From: Allodiplogaster sudhausi
Taxonomy: Eukaryota > Nematoda > Chromadorea > Rhabditida > Diplogasteridae
Assembly (NCBI GenBank): GCA_945643635.1
Contig: CALZFC010000280.1
Coordinates: forward strand, 263,501-327,500
Direction: 5' to 3'
Length of the DNA stretch: 64,000 nt
Of the stretch, positions 20,394-32,506 are shown one piece after another. Positions within the stretch are counted from its first letter, which is position 1, and each line of letters starts with the position of its first letter. The notes under the pieces are model-generated. The model did no database searches, was not told the origin of the DNA, and saw only the letters and a list, made by a program, of their open reading frames with translations. The position numbers and the translations under genes were made by a program.

Positions 20394-23300
20394 TAAATAA
20401 ACCAATGTTGCTTTACTTTTTCCTAGGACAATAGTTATTAGCGAGGATGCATTTGGAATAGTCCATGTCGTCCCGTCCTTTTCACCTCTTTCTAATTCTT
20501 GTATCACCTTAAATGGCTCTCCGTTCTTGCATGTTGCACGGCAGCGTCCAACTTCTTCAGCGACGTCAATCATACTGATTTCTTCCGGGGTGTAACCTTG
20601 ACGAAGCAAAAAATCGATGCACGAGTTTTGCCGGCAAGTTACCTAGAACAAAGCGTGATAAAGAGTATAATAGAAAAAAGGGTTCATGATCACATGAGGA
20701 TCACATGAGTCCAACCTTCGTCACATCTTCATATGTGCCTACTTGGTAATTATGCCACACTCCGTCAGCGCTATCACAGTAGACGAAAGAAGAAATGGTC
20801 TCCCTTGACGGGTCCGAAGTGTCCTGTTAAAGTCGTCAGTATACTTCATAGTAAAGATAAGAACGGAGCTAGGTCGTTTGAGAACCGCCGGATGAGACCA
20901 CCCCGGATGAGAACTTTGGCCGGTCTGATGAGAACCGACCGCAATGAGAACCAAGCGGATGAGAACCAAGTAGATGAGAACCAAGCAGATGAGAACCGAC
21001 CGCAATGAGAACCCAGCAGATGAGAACCAAGCAAATGAGAACCAAGCAGATGAGAACCGACCGTGATAAGAATCGCCCAGCTGACAGGGATGAGATCAGA
21101 GCAGAAAACACAAATTTTAGGTTTGCCCCGGATGAGAACCGAGCGGGAAATATCGTTTCCGGGTATCTACCAGATGAGAATCGAGCGGGAAATTTCGTTT
21201 CCGGAAACGTACCGGATGAGAACCAAGCGGGAAATCTTGTTTTCGGGAATGTCCCGGATGAGAACCAAGCGATAAAAGTTGTTTTCGGGTATGTCCCGGA
21301 TGAGAACCAAGCGTGAAAAGTTGTTTTCGGGCATGTCCCGGATGAGAACCAAGCGGGAAAAGTTGTTTTCGGGCATGTCCCGGATGAGAACCAAGCGGGA
21401 AAAGTTGTTTTCGGGCATGTCCCGGATGAGAACTAAGCGGGAAAAGTTGTCTTCGGGTATGTCCCGGATGAAAAACAAGTGGGAAAAGTTGTTTTCATGT
21501 ATGTCCCGGATGAGAACCAAGCGGGAAAAGTTGTCTTCGGGTATGTCCCGGATGAGAACCAAGCGAGAAAAGTTGTTTTCGGGCATGTAGCGGATGAGAA
21601 CCAAGCGTGAAAAGTTGTTTTCGGGCATGTCCCGGATGAGAACCAAGCGGGAAAAGTTGTTTTCGGGCATGTCCCGGATGAGAACCGAGTGCTAAATATC
21701 GTTTCCAGGAATGTACCGGATGAAAACCTAGGCGGAAAGTCCGTCTTTGCGTCTAGCCCTGATGAGAACCGAGCGGGAAAAAGTATGTTATGCACTTGCA
21801 TGACAACAGACCATGACCACACACATAACGTCAGTTCCAGTGGTTTCCTGATGATAAGCTTGCTGTGCTTCACTGCTTGAAGAGAAAGGCGGGCTGCGAT
21901 GCAACGGCATATTTTCGACCATCGAAACAGATTTCTGTTCATGGAACACATTCGCATCTCCCTGACGACTCAGCTGCGGAGGAGGTTTCATTTGTCCTAT
22001 TTTGCATCCTTTATTTTTGTTTCATTGACTATGCTTAGCTAGTTTTTAAACATATCCAAATCGCTTGCTTTATAAGGCGACTGTTGCGCGGCGTGAGCTT
22101 ACCCGCAAAGCGCAATCAACACTTCTAAAGCCACGAGAAGCTATCGTCTTAGCAAAAGCTGGCCTATCTGTGGCAGCCCTTGATGTAATTGGTTAGTAGC
22201 CCACGAATTGTCACAATATGTTTCTCACATTTTATTCCTAATATGATTCTCATTCTGTTGGCGATGAAGCTGCGTTAAAGCTGTATTTCCCAGCAGTCGA
22301 GTTTCGCTTGTGTTATTTCCACAAGAATCAGAATCTGCGAAAGAAGGCTGCTTCACTTCATCTCCTCACTCAACTGGTAATTTTCGTATAATTGCTATTT
22401 ACCAAAAGCTCAAATGGGTGTTATAATTTTTTTTCTTAGATTGGACCATTGCTCACGTGCTATAGACGATTGCTAGTTCTTCCACTGCTCCCACCGTACC
22501 TCATTCCGGACGCATTTTATGCGATTAAGGCGGATTCTCCAGCGAGTGCCGATGGTAAGGAGTTCAGTGCATTCTAGGTATAAGAGCGTTTGTACGAAAT
22601 ATACTTAAATTTTTTACAGCTCTTCTGGACTATCATGAGCGGACTTATATCGGCAGCCAAAACTCAGCGGCAAGGTTACAGTACTCACCGATTATCTAAG
22701 TTGTGTTTCCCAAAATGTTCTTCATGAAAACACTAATTGTAAGAGTAAACGAGTAATAATATCAGGTTCTCTCCTGAGTCATGGAGCATCTACAGCACAA
22801 CATTGAATGGGGATCCTCGCTGCAACAACAGCAAAGAATCTTTTCATCTCCAATTCGGGGTTAGTTTTCTTTACGGCTCACAATGATGGGTAGTTAATAA
22901 AAAAAACTGGTCTTATCTTCTTTACTGTTTTGGAACGTACTGTAATTTAGCAGGATTGCATTCATGCTAAATGAAATTATACCGATACATGTTTTCCAGG
23001 CTGTTGCCCGCTGCGATTTGTCACGAGGTAGAAAGGTGCGCCCATCTAGAGCGGTGTACGCAGTTCAGCTGGAGGAGGAGAAAGTGCGACAAGATACAGC
23101 TGCTTCCCACAATGTCGCAGGTATACGTGGTAAGCAATCTCCATTGAGTTGTTGGGCACAAATATGCTTATATTAGGCATACCAAAACATTTCTCTCTTT
23201 GTTGAGTAAAGTTTATGCTCTAAGGAGCGCGCAAGTCTGCGGAGTCGGAGAAGAACGAGAAGCTGAAGCGAGTTCTCCTTACCCCCTTTACTAAGTATGC

Positions 23301-25919
23301 GGCTCTCTTAGATCAGCTGAGTTCTGTGTTGAGAAAATAAGACTCTTGATCAACTCGCAGAAAAGGTTCGCAGAAGGATTTTTCAAAAAATTAATCGTCT
23401 TTTACTAATTAAACACCTTGTTTTTCCTGCTTACTACATATCTAATAATTCTCTGTGTTTTTGTTCATGTGAAGTATACCAATTATTCAGATATATCATG
23501 TGATTTTCTGTGGATTGAATCTCTTTTCTTGTATTTCAGTCATTTTAGTGGTGCAAGTATTATGATGCGATTCATACTCGATGTGCTAAATCGATTCTGC
23601 TCTGTGTTAGTAGCATAATAAGGGGAGCCGTAGTCTGAGTGAAAATATATTTGTGAATGATGGCATGAAATGGGATCAGCACGTTTTGTTATTGTCATCG
23701 GGACACCACTAGACATCATTTCATTTCTCTCTCATGCGTTAAAAATAACTTTTCCCGCTCGGTTCTATTATGGGCAAACATGGACTTTCCGCCTAGGTTC
23801 TGATCCGGGACAAACCTAGAAATGAACTTTTCAGCTCAGTTCTCATCCGGTACATTCGCGGAAACGATATTTAGCACTCGGTTCTCATCCGGGACATACA
23901 TGAAAACAACTTTTCCCACTTGTTTTTCATCCGGGACATACCCGAAGACAACTTTTCCCGCTTGGTTCTCATCCACTTGTTTTTCATCCGGGACATGCCC
24001 GAAAACAACTTTTCCCGCTTGGTTCTCATCCGGGACATGCCCGAAAACAACTTTTACCGCTTGGTTCTCATCCGGGACAAGCCCGAAAACAATTTTTCAT
24101 GCTTGGTTCTCATCCGGGACATACCCGAAAACAAGATTTCCCGCTTGGTTCTCATCCGGTACGTTTCCGGAAACGAAATTTCCCGCTCGATTCTCATCTG
24201 GTAGATACCCGGAAACGATATTTCCCGCTCGGTTCTCATCCGGGGCAAAGCTAAAATTTGTGTTTTCTGCTCTGATCTCATCCCTCTCAGCTGGGCGATT
24301 CTTATCACGGTCGAATATCATCTGCTTGGTTCTCATTTGATTGGTTCTCATCTGCTGGGTTCTCATTGCGGTCGGTTCTCATCTGCTTGGTTCTCATCTA
24401 CTTGGTTCTCATCCGCTTGGTTCTCATTGCGGTCGGTTCTCATCAGACCGGCCAAAGTTCTCATCCGGGGTGGTCTTATCCGGCGGTTCTCAAACGACCT
24501 AGCGCCATAAGAACCTTACTAACGATTAAAATACCCTGTCATCAGGTAACTTCGCTTGTAGAGGTATGAGAACGACATTGAGATTTATGTTATATATGGA
24601 GCCTTTTCGCAATATATTTCCATCACTTGATTTGAAAGAAGACTGACGCTCGCGATCATGCCGTTGCGACAGAGAGCAAATATTACTTGATCGCAAGATT
24701 CGTCCACAAGAGTCTTATAGACGATGTTGGCGAAATTGCCGCCGCCAAGATCTTCCAGAGGCAAGCACGCATCAGAGACTGGCTGGGTCGTCTCCAGCCG
24801 ATCAACTGTTAAGAATGGTTTATGCGACTTTTGATAGCAATAGATAAGCCTACTTGGCGTAGCACACGTTGGATGGATAAGCTTTTTGGGATTATCGAAT
24901 GGCTGCCAGTTATTCGACAGGTCGCAGAACACATTGTCACCCGACACAGCAACACCCTCATTGCCAGCCGTGCTCGGCACCTAGGCGAGACATCTCTTCT
25001 CCTTGCTGCCTGTCTTTTCTCATAATACTCAACCTTACTTTTAGTAATACCCCATGATCAAGTCTAAAATCTTATTAGGACATGCCGACTTACATAAGTC
25101 ATGAGTAAATCGCCAGGCGAACACCTTATCTGGCAGTTGGAGACGAATGTGTACTCATCTTGGCAAAAGTGGCCTGAATGTAAAATTTTATTGTTCTACT
25201 CGAATGAATTATAAGCAATGTATGAATACCTCATCATTCCCTTTTACGTTTTTTCAATCAACTAAAATATGACCTGGTGGGCAGAGCGTAGTAAAAGGCA
25301 AACCGGCAGCGCAGGTACAATCGTCTAAGAAGTGCAATTGGGAAGAATTTTTTTAAAGAAAATTATCACAAAACTGCAAAAAATTGTTCTGAAAAGAGTT
25401 TTAAGAAGAAAAAACATTAACCAGAGTGAATGCTCTCATTCTTAAGGTAATATTCTTGCTTGATTGGAATGTCCTTCTTAATGGAAAATGAAAAGAAACT
25501 GACAGCACCCGACGGGTTTAGTAGTCACGGGCGTCTTATTCCTATCGATGAAGCCGGGAAGTGCTGGGTTGCAGGTGACGGAATGAAGAATCGCTGACTG
25601 CTGGAAGAATAGAGTTTCATGGAAAATGAAACTGCATCTGTTAATAGATATAGTGCGAATTATCCGTACTTTATATCGTTAAAAATAATGAATATTCTTC
25701 CTCTGCTGCTCTCCGAGTACTGACATCCTCATAGCGAAGCTGATAGCTGCGACAGTCCTTGATAGGGCAGCCGTACTTGCCAAGTAAGCACGTGTTGACA
25801 AAGTTTTCTTCAGTCACCACAGCGGTTTTCGAGTACTCCAGCATAGGGCACTTTTCACATGCGGTTTCTGTTAATCGTGGCCTGCTTAGTAATTTCGTAT
25901 TGCCCAATAAAAAATCCAT
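20394..25919 (-). CDS. Cys-rich extracellular-type gene, several short exons, MULE in one intron
   Basis: Likely exons, in transcription order, are: about 25690-25905 (ACEKCPMLEY ... CLLGKYGCPIKDC), about 25505-25590 (TCNPALPGFID ... GCC), about 25270-25330 (DDCTCAAGLPF), about 25090-25165 (HFCQDEYTFVSNCQIRCSPG), about 24600-24985, 20709-20829 (SSFVYCDSADGVWHNY) and about 20394-20640 (VTCRQNSCIDFLLRQG ... CRATCKNGEPF). Paired cysteines and short exons suggest a secreted or ectodomain protein, but I do not recognise the family. The MULE at 20865-24506 lies about 35 bp before the acceptor of the 20709-20829 exon, that is within an intron. Exon limits other than that acceptor are approximate. 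This may be the 3' half of the gene that starts at 31841. Confidence 0.45.
20880..21790 (+). repeat. Left MULE arm: minisatellite of about 42-bp units
   Basis: The unit is roughly AGTTGTTTTCGGGCATGTCC followed by CGGATGAGAACCAAGCGGGAA. It is repeated with point changes from about 21230 to 21700, with shorter ATGAGAACCAAGCAG units (about 12-16 bp) towards the tip (20930-21060). The long open frames through it come from the repeat and are not genes. Confidence 0.9.
21847..23340 (+). pseudogene. MULE transposase, internally deleted
   Basis: The order of recognisable parts is: a FLYWCH-like zinc finger (LHCLKRKAGCDATAYF ... HGTHSHLPD, about 21866-21980), a linker (ARRELTRKAQST, about 22086-22190), a MULE-domain segment DEAALKLYFPAVEFRLCYFH (about 22267-22326) and NQNLRKKA, further exons at about 22440-22554, 22620-22676 and 22766-22859 (FSPESWSIYSTTLNGD ... 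NNSKES), about 23000-23130, and a C-terminal exon ending in TAA 23338-23340. The second acidic residue (GDEAAL) and a Glu after NNSK fit the MULE DDE core. The segment that should hold the first catalytic Asp, between the linker and 22265, is missing. It is therefore probably a non-autonomous deletion derivative. Confidence 0.7.
23738..24485 (-). repeat. Right MULE arm: inverted copy of the minisatellite
   Basis: Reverse complement of the left arm (TTTTCCCGCTTGGTTCTCAT units), ending with the same order of short units. It has fewer long units than the left arm, so the two arms have changed in copy number independently. Confidence 0.9.
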
Positions 25920-27611
25920 TTTTTTTTACTTTTTAGTGTTATCACGAGGTTATTAATTTCCCTCTTTTATCTCCATATTTCTTCTCCAGAATTACCACTA
26001 TTCCGAGGAGGATACGATTTCTACTTCAATGTTTTCCCAGCACAATTTACCCGTATAGCCTGGTTCTGACAAACTTACGTTCACGCACTTTTTACAAATT
26101 AAGAGAGCAAGCTATAAGAATCAAGCTGGGCACTATGCATGCCCAACTTAAAGGTTTTAGACCAAAGGGATGGGGTCAGATGGCCCCTCTGGTCTGTATC
26201 AAGTTTTAAACAAAATTATTTTTCAAAAATTTTCCCTTTAAGAAACGATGAAAGTAAGGTAAAATTTTGAAACAGCATAACTTTTTACAACATGAATATT
26301 TTTTCTATTTTTTTATTTCCTGAATGTTTGTCGTATGTTTACGAACAAATAAAGGAACCATGATCATAACTCAAAAATTTCATTTTCATGACGAAATCGC
26401 ACATGAGCCCCTTATTTTGCTTGTTTTTCGATTACCCTGATTTTTTTCAAGGATAAGAAGGAATACTATAGAACATTAAAAACTGTTTAATCTATATCTT
26501 TTCCACTTCGCCGGGTAGGTGCCGCAGTATCGCACTATTTGCTTGAATAGTGGGTACTGCCGCGGGCCTGCGTTGTTATTCGGTTAACTATTACCTCAGA
26601 TTGGCGATGTGAGGACAATACAATGAAGCTAATGAAATGCAAAATACCATTTCGAACAATATTGCTCTCAGATAAAAAAAATTAAGGAGTTTTCGGTGCG
26701 AAAATTCATTTTTATGATATTAGTGCACTCGGAAAAATTTCCAATAACTCATTCAGCAGGCAATACATCCAGATACATAGAGATGGAGAAGCTATTACGA
26801 CAAATTCTTGTAGAGCAGAAAATCTACGTTACGTAGTTCATTATGTTTTCCATTTGGATTCCCTAACGTTAGCTATAACTATTTTTACTATCATCACACA
26901 AAATGCACATTCACCTAATCCTTCAATTCTAACTTCATGAAGATATGTATGTACAAATATACACATTTGTGAATGGACGTTCGAAATTTTACTGAATTTC
27001 TTCTGCTTGGTGGCATATTGAATGGCAGTAAAACAGACACGCAGAATATTTTCTCTTTTCACTCTTCACTAAATGACTCACGAATATCGTGACATGTACA
27101 TATGACGCGATTTGCGAGAGAATCAAAATTAATCAAAAGGGCTGGGGCCCTAGAAAAATCATCATCTCCGATTTCGCTTAAAAGTTGTTTTTAGGTAAAA
27201 TTAGACCTGCAGAATCGAATGGGATTGGTCTTGGAGCCTAAAAAATTCATTTTAAATAGTTATGAAGAATTGAAATACTGCGCATCTTTTTGAGGTGGTC
27301 GAGTAGGGCGCATGTTTATGAACATCTCTCCACGCCCAGTAAAGCAATCTATGTGAAAATTTTAATGTAGATAGAAAAGATATTGCTTATGTAAATTTTA
27401 AAAACAGAACTTGAAAATTTTCAAATATCGATTTTATACGTGCTCTCAAACTCAATGGGGAATGTACATGTTATATTACAATTTACGCAGACAGTTTTAT
27501 ATGTATCTTATAGAGCATAAAATGATATATAGTGAGTTTCATTTCGAGGAACTAGGCGGCTTTTCTATGCGTTTAGGTCATGCGCAACAGTGAAAACTGG
27601 CGCAGCATCGC

Positions 27612-28295
27612 GGCGCGATGCGATATTTGTCGCATTCAAATATCGATTTTCTGTATATCTAGTGATATTTTGTTTTTGATCTTTCTTTTTACATTTATGA
27701 AACGATTAAGCTCATTTTAGAGCAAAAAAAATCACTTTTCGACCAAATATTAACGAATTCACTCATCTCCACAAAAGGAGACCTAGTTGATATGAAAGTC
27801 GGTTAAATTAGCTACAAAATAACATTCTTGAAGCTGAAATTAAATGTAGCTATTTCTCGCAACAAATCGAAAAGCGACTCAAACCAGCTATAAACTATGT
27901 AAATACACCAATTCACCAGATTTTCACCGAGTGAATTGGAATATTCGAATGTGTAATTTGGAATATTCGAATTCGACATCCTTGGTGAATCTATCAAATT
28001 GGAGTATTTACTTAGTTTATAGCTGGTTTGAGTCGCTTTTCGATTTGTTGCGAGAAATAGCTACATTTAATTTCAGTTTCAAGAATGTTATTTTGTAGCT
28101 AATTTAACGGACTTTCATGTCAACTAGGTCTCCTTTTGTGGAGATGAGCGAATTCGTTAATATTTGGTCGAAAAGTGATTTTTTTTCTCAAAATGAGCTA
28201 ATCGATTCATAAATGTAAAAAGAAAGATCAAATACAAAACATCACTAGATATACAGAAAATCGATATTTGAATACGACAAATATCGCGTCGCGCC
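27612..28295. repeat. Foldback element with about 290-bp arms
   Basis: GGCGCGATGCGATATTTGTC at the left is mirrored by GACAAATATCGCGTCGCGCC at the right, and the arms pair continuously in to about 27900 and 27995 (for example AGCTATAAACTA with TAGTTTATAGCT). The right tip directly abuts hAT MITE copy 3, whose first base is 28296. Confidence 0.85.
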
Positions 28296-28750
28296 CAGAG
28301 GTGGGAATGGGCCGGCCAGGCCCGGCCCTCAGGGCCGGCCGGCCCAATTTCTCAAGGCCCCGGGCCGGGCCGGGCCGGGCCCAAGAAAAGGTGGGCCGGC
28401 CCGCAGGCCCGATTGGGCCCTCAAGTCAGAAATTCCTGGCAAATTGAAGGTAAAAACGTAAACTTGAAATTTTCGGAAGTATTTGAAAATGGTTTATATA
28501 GTGGCATGTTACTTAGGGGTGTGGGAAACATATTTTTTACTTTGGTAAACTCATGCAAACCCAAAAGAAACCCCCAATTAACATAGAAAAAATTTTTGGA
28601 AATTTTTTTTTATTTATTTTGAAAATCGGGCTCAAACGGGCCCACGGGCCTGGCCGGGCCGGGCCGGGCCCAAAATTACAAGGCCCGGAAATTTCCGGCC
28701 GGGCCGGGCCGAGACTTTGGGCCTCCAGGGCCGGGCTGGGCAAAATTTTC
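28296..28750. mobile_element. GC-rich hAT-type MITE, copy 3
   Basis: Starts CAGAGGTGGGAATGGGCC and shares GC-rich arms and the AT-rich core with copy 2 (18850-19267). The right end (GGGCCGGGCTGGGC) lacks the terminal CCTCTG, so it is truncated or diverged. Confidence 0.75.
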
Positions 28751-28759
28751 TATATACTC

Positions 28760-29990
28760 ACGTGTACTATCGACAGTCCATGCAGTGGTTGATCGTTTAC
28801 GGCACTTGGACTGTAGTCGCTGTTTTTGGCAGGTTTGCATTGACGCCTGCAGACTATTTCAATTACAAATACGTGAATATATTTCTCGGTTGGTATTTTT
28901 TGAACAGAACTAACTTGTAGTGTTCACAACATTTAAAAAATATCAATATGACACCTGCGAAATCATCGATCCGAAGATGATGATACCGAAGATAATTGAA
29001 AGTTGCATATCGCAACTTTCCTGTATGAAAAAACAAGGTTTAAGAAATAGAAGCAATCCCTAATGATAACTTCAAAAGACTATTTCCAACACGAAGAAAG
29101 ATAAAAATGCGAAGAGAGGGTTGAAGACAGCAAACGCCCTTATATATGTACATGTCTCGATTCCCCGCCGCCCTCCAAATTGCGAAGCCATTTCATTGCT
29201 TTTCATACAGAAAAGACGCAATTCGGGATGTATTAAACTGCCTGAAATTACACATTGAACAACAAGAACGACTTTCGCCAACGGAAGGAAAAGTTAGACA
29301 GAATCGTCATTCTTTTTCGGCCTTCTGCCTACATCTTCAAATTTATATGCCTCATAGTTATTCTTTTTTTTTAGGTTGTCTCAGATCCGATACATCATCG
29401 AGAGCTGCCAAATAAAGGAAATCATGCGAATGTGAATCGCCGACAGTGCCATTTTATATATTTTTGTCGGGATGACCTCGTAAGACATCCCTTTATATGG
29501 ATGGACTGAAAACGAACTTCCAGTTCCAACTTGACATTCTGAGAGAAGTCAAGCAAGTTCTTTTTTTTAAGAAAACCGTTGAGAAAGCAAAAGCATTTCT
29601 TATCCAGACTCATCGGGACACTGTCAAACGTCGCTTAGTGAAATGGGATGTACGATGATAAAGTGATATGAAACACTCCTTTATCAGGGTCGATATTTTC
29701 TCTTCGTTGTGTGCCCTTATCGTTTTCGCCTCCCTAATGGAATGGAATCAACGTGTACGGAAAGTAGGGCTTCCATAATAAAACGATATTCGGGAGCTGA
29801 GTTACACGGAATACTCCGACGTACTCTGCTGCTACGACCCGGTCTTGCTTTTCCTCTCTCGTAATTTCTGCATATTTGCATCCTCTCACGACGCCACAAT
29901 ATTCATTCTTGGCTTCTATCTGATAGAATATTCATTACCGCTATAGCCGCTATAGCCGAGTCCCCTGGCCGCTGAGCCGTACTGCGGTAC
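28760..29990. other. Interior of the 4.6-kb element, no gene recognised
   Basis: AT-rich with several short ORFs on both strands and no recognisable domain. This is where a transposase would be expected; none is visible. Confidence 0.4.
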
Positions 29991-30718
29991 AGTGAAAATC
30001 GTTATTGCTAAAGTTAGGGACACCCCAATTGAAGCCATAATGAAGTACGTAACGCAGAATTTTCTTATCTACAAGCATGGTCTCGAGATTTCTATGTATC
30101 TGGATTGTATTGAATGCTGAATCAGTTAATGGACATTTTTCGGAGTGCACAAAAATCGTAAAAATGAATTTTAGCACCGAAAACTCCATTTCTGGAATTT
30201 TTATCTGAGAGCAATATTGCTCGAAATTGTATTTTGCATTTCATTAGCCACATTTTATTGTCCTCGCATCACCAATCTGATCTAATAGTTAGCCGAATAA
30301 CAACGCAGGCTTGCGGCTGTACCCACTATTCGAGCCAATAGTGCTATACTGCGGGGACCTCACAGCGAAGTGGAGAAGATGTAGATTACACATTAATGCT
30401 CTATAGTATTCCATTCTTATCTAGCTGGCAAATGAGAGTAAGGCACCTAACTGTTCGAAAAACCAGCAAAATTAAATGAAAAAAGTAATGCTGTTTCACA
30501 ATAATACCTTACTTTTCATCTTTCTTGAAGGGAAAATTTAAAAAAAGAATAATAATTGTGTTGAAAACTTGTTACAGATCATTGGGGTCATATATGACCC
30601 CATCCCTGTTGTCTAAAACCATCATCTTGCATCTATGTAGGGCAGGTTCAGTTTGACTCTTACAGATAGGCTCTCTTAAATTAATAAACAAATATTTAGA
30701 AATATGAAATGAACAGAC

Positions 30719-31841
30719 CGGCCTTGCAGAAAACGCTGGCTCCATCCGGAAAAGAGACGGGCAGAGCGGAGTCGTCTTCGAAGACGGCCGGAGTCTTAAA
30801 GGCGCACGTCAGCTCGCCCGTAACCGGCTGAGGCGAACCGGAGGACTGAAGGAGAAGGGAGAGAGAGAGAGAAAGCAGAGAAAGGGCAAGCTATGCGAAA
30901 GATACAAAGTAAGCTGAGGCGAGAGAGACAAGGAAGCGAAGATGAGAAAGACAAAAAGACAGAGAGAGTGAAAAGAGAGGGAGTTTGCGGAGAAAGAGAG
31001 ATTGTGAAGCGAGAAGAGAGATTATTTCACTTACATCGTAGGCGAAGAGCCTTCCGCTCGTGCACGTGGCCGTCTTGCATGAACCGGTCAACGTCCTCGA
31101 AAGAAGATCGTCATCCGTACAATAAAAGGCATCGCCGCCGCATGCTTCCGCCTCAGGAACCTTGATGAAACACTGCCTTCCCAAGTGAATTTGTATTTCT
31201 CTCTAATAGATCGATAATTTGTTCCTTCTTTTTTTACAGTTTTATTTGACCAACAAACAATAAAACCTACTGTACAGGAAGTAAATGCAATCACATTTAC
31301 ACTTTTGATGAGACTGAACTTACTTACAATTAGACAAATTGTCTTGTCTAGCAAACAAATTGACATTGCTCTAAGGGTCCGGGACGCCTGGAAGCAAAAA
31401 CCCAACGGATTTAGAAAAGTGAGCTCACACCTTGTAGACAACGTCGTTGCACTTGTCGCAGGGCGGCGCTGTGGTAGTAGTCAACGAAGTCGTTGTTGTG
31501 GACAAAGCAGTTGTTGTCTCTGGAGGCGGCCTGAATGTCAACGAATTCGATGAAGAAGAGCAAATAAAACTCGGGTACTCTCCGATTATTGTGAAAAATA
31601 CAAGAAAACTTCCCGAAGCAGTTTCATTCGATATCACATACAATGTAGTGGAATAAAACTGATTAGTTAATAAAGAAATCTGAAGAAAAAGGCAAGGGTT
31701 AATGGTAAGTATGGTTTTCTCTGTTATCCTAAAATGAAACCTCATCGTGGACGGGTGCGTGGGCTGCATGGCCATACACGCAAAGGCAACCGTGACTGTC
31801 GCGGCAGCGTTGAGGGCGAGCGGAAGAAGTCGGCGGTTCAT
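30719..31841 (-). CDS. Secreted Cys-rich protein, 5' five exons
   Basis: The exons are 31741-31841, 31431-31530, 31328-31387, 31035-31172 and 30719-30845, and the splice phases agree across the first four junctions. Exon 1 encodes a signal peptide (MNRRLLPLALNAAATVTVAF). Exon 2 is a Thr-rich linker (TTTALSTTTTSLTTTTAPPC) ending in a CDKC motif. Exons 3-5 are Cys-containing (ACGGDAFYC, CKTATC, ELTCAFKTP, VFCKA). The product is probably an extracellular matrix or secreted protein; I do not recognise the family. The gene continues into or across the 4.6-kb transposon at 26098-30682. Cys-rich exons on the far side (25.9-20.4 kb) are plausible continuations, but a simple phase match across the element was not found. 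Confidence 0.6.
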
Positions 31842-32274
31842 TGATTGCTAATTAAAGGAAGCGGAACAATGATAGCGTCGTAAGGAGTGTGAATAACTTC
31901 AACAATAGTAAATAAACTCTTAAGATTCACTAGCGGATCAAACACCTTGAGGGGGAATAAAGGAATGGGAGCCCTAATGCGTTCCTTTTATATTTGATTG
32001 AAGATGTTCGCTCGCTGAGCGCTGGCAGGCAAGGTTGATATGAGATGATGATTGAGTGAGAGGGTAAGTGAGGAAAAGAGATTAAGCTGGAACTGGTGTC
32101 ACTAAAAGAAACCTACGATTGCGGAGACAACCGAAAATCATATTCAAAAAAAAGCTTGGCTCTGCTCGAACAGGTTGGAGCAGGCGGCAAGGCGGAAGGA
32201 TAGAGTGAAGAATAGAGAGAGATTTAGGTTTTCTTTGAAAAAGGCTGCGGTAGGTATGAAAGTTTGAGCGCTTT

Positions 32275-32506
32275 CTCTTTCTCTTCCCCTTCCTGTTTCA
32301 TTTCCTCTTTCCCTTTCCCTTCCTCTTTCTCTTTCCCTTTCCCTTCCTCTTTCTCTTTCTCGACTCTTTCTCTTGCTCTTTCTCTTTCTCTTTCTCTTTC
32401 TCTTTCTCTTTCTCTTTCTCTTTCTCTTTCTCTTTCTCTTTCTCTTTCTCTTTCTCTTTCTCTTTCTCTTTCTCTGTCTCTTTCTCTTTTTCTCCCTCTT
32501 CTGTTT
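32275..32506. repeat. (TTTCTC)n microsatellite, about 230 bp
   Basis: Nearly perfect TTTCTC hexamers at about 32383-32480, flanked by TTCCCTTTCC-type variants. Apparent ORFs (Lys-Arg or Ser-Leu polymers) on either strand are artefacts of the repeat. Confidence 0.95.

Larger units (their letters stand above)
20865..24506. mobile_element. Mutator-like element (MULE) with minisatellite terminal inverted repeats and 8-bp target duplication
   Basis: The tips are GGAGCTAGGTCGTTTGAGAA at 20865 and the reverse complement of GGCGCTAGGTCGTTTGAGAA ending at 24506. ATAAGAAC flanks both ends directly (20857-20864 and 24507-24514). The arms are about 0.77-0.92 kb and consist largely of tandem units containing GATGAGAACCAAGCGGGAAA. 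The interior carries a decayed MULE transposase on the plus strand. Total length is 3642 bp. Confidence 0.92.
26098..30682. mobile_element. 4.6-kb DNA element with long terminal inverted repeats of about 0.7-0.8 kb
   Basis: The left arm (26098 to about 26885) and right arm (about 29995-30682) are inverted copies. Anchors are AAGAGAGC at the tips, GGGATGGGGTCA with its partner near 30600, AATAGTGGGTACTGCCGC with ATTCGAGCCAATAGTG, and CCAGATACATAGA with TCTATGTATCTGG. The interior holds no recognisable transposase, only a foldback (27612-28295), a hAT MITE (28296 to about 28750) and AT-rich DNA. The family is not assigned. It sits next to exons of the Cys-rich gene on both sides. Confidence 0.75.

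Noticed and set aside
21005..21670. Long ORFs on both strands in the MULE arm
   Set aside because: They are products of the minisatellite period and appear mirrored in the other arm.
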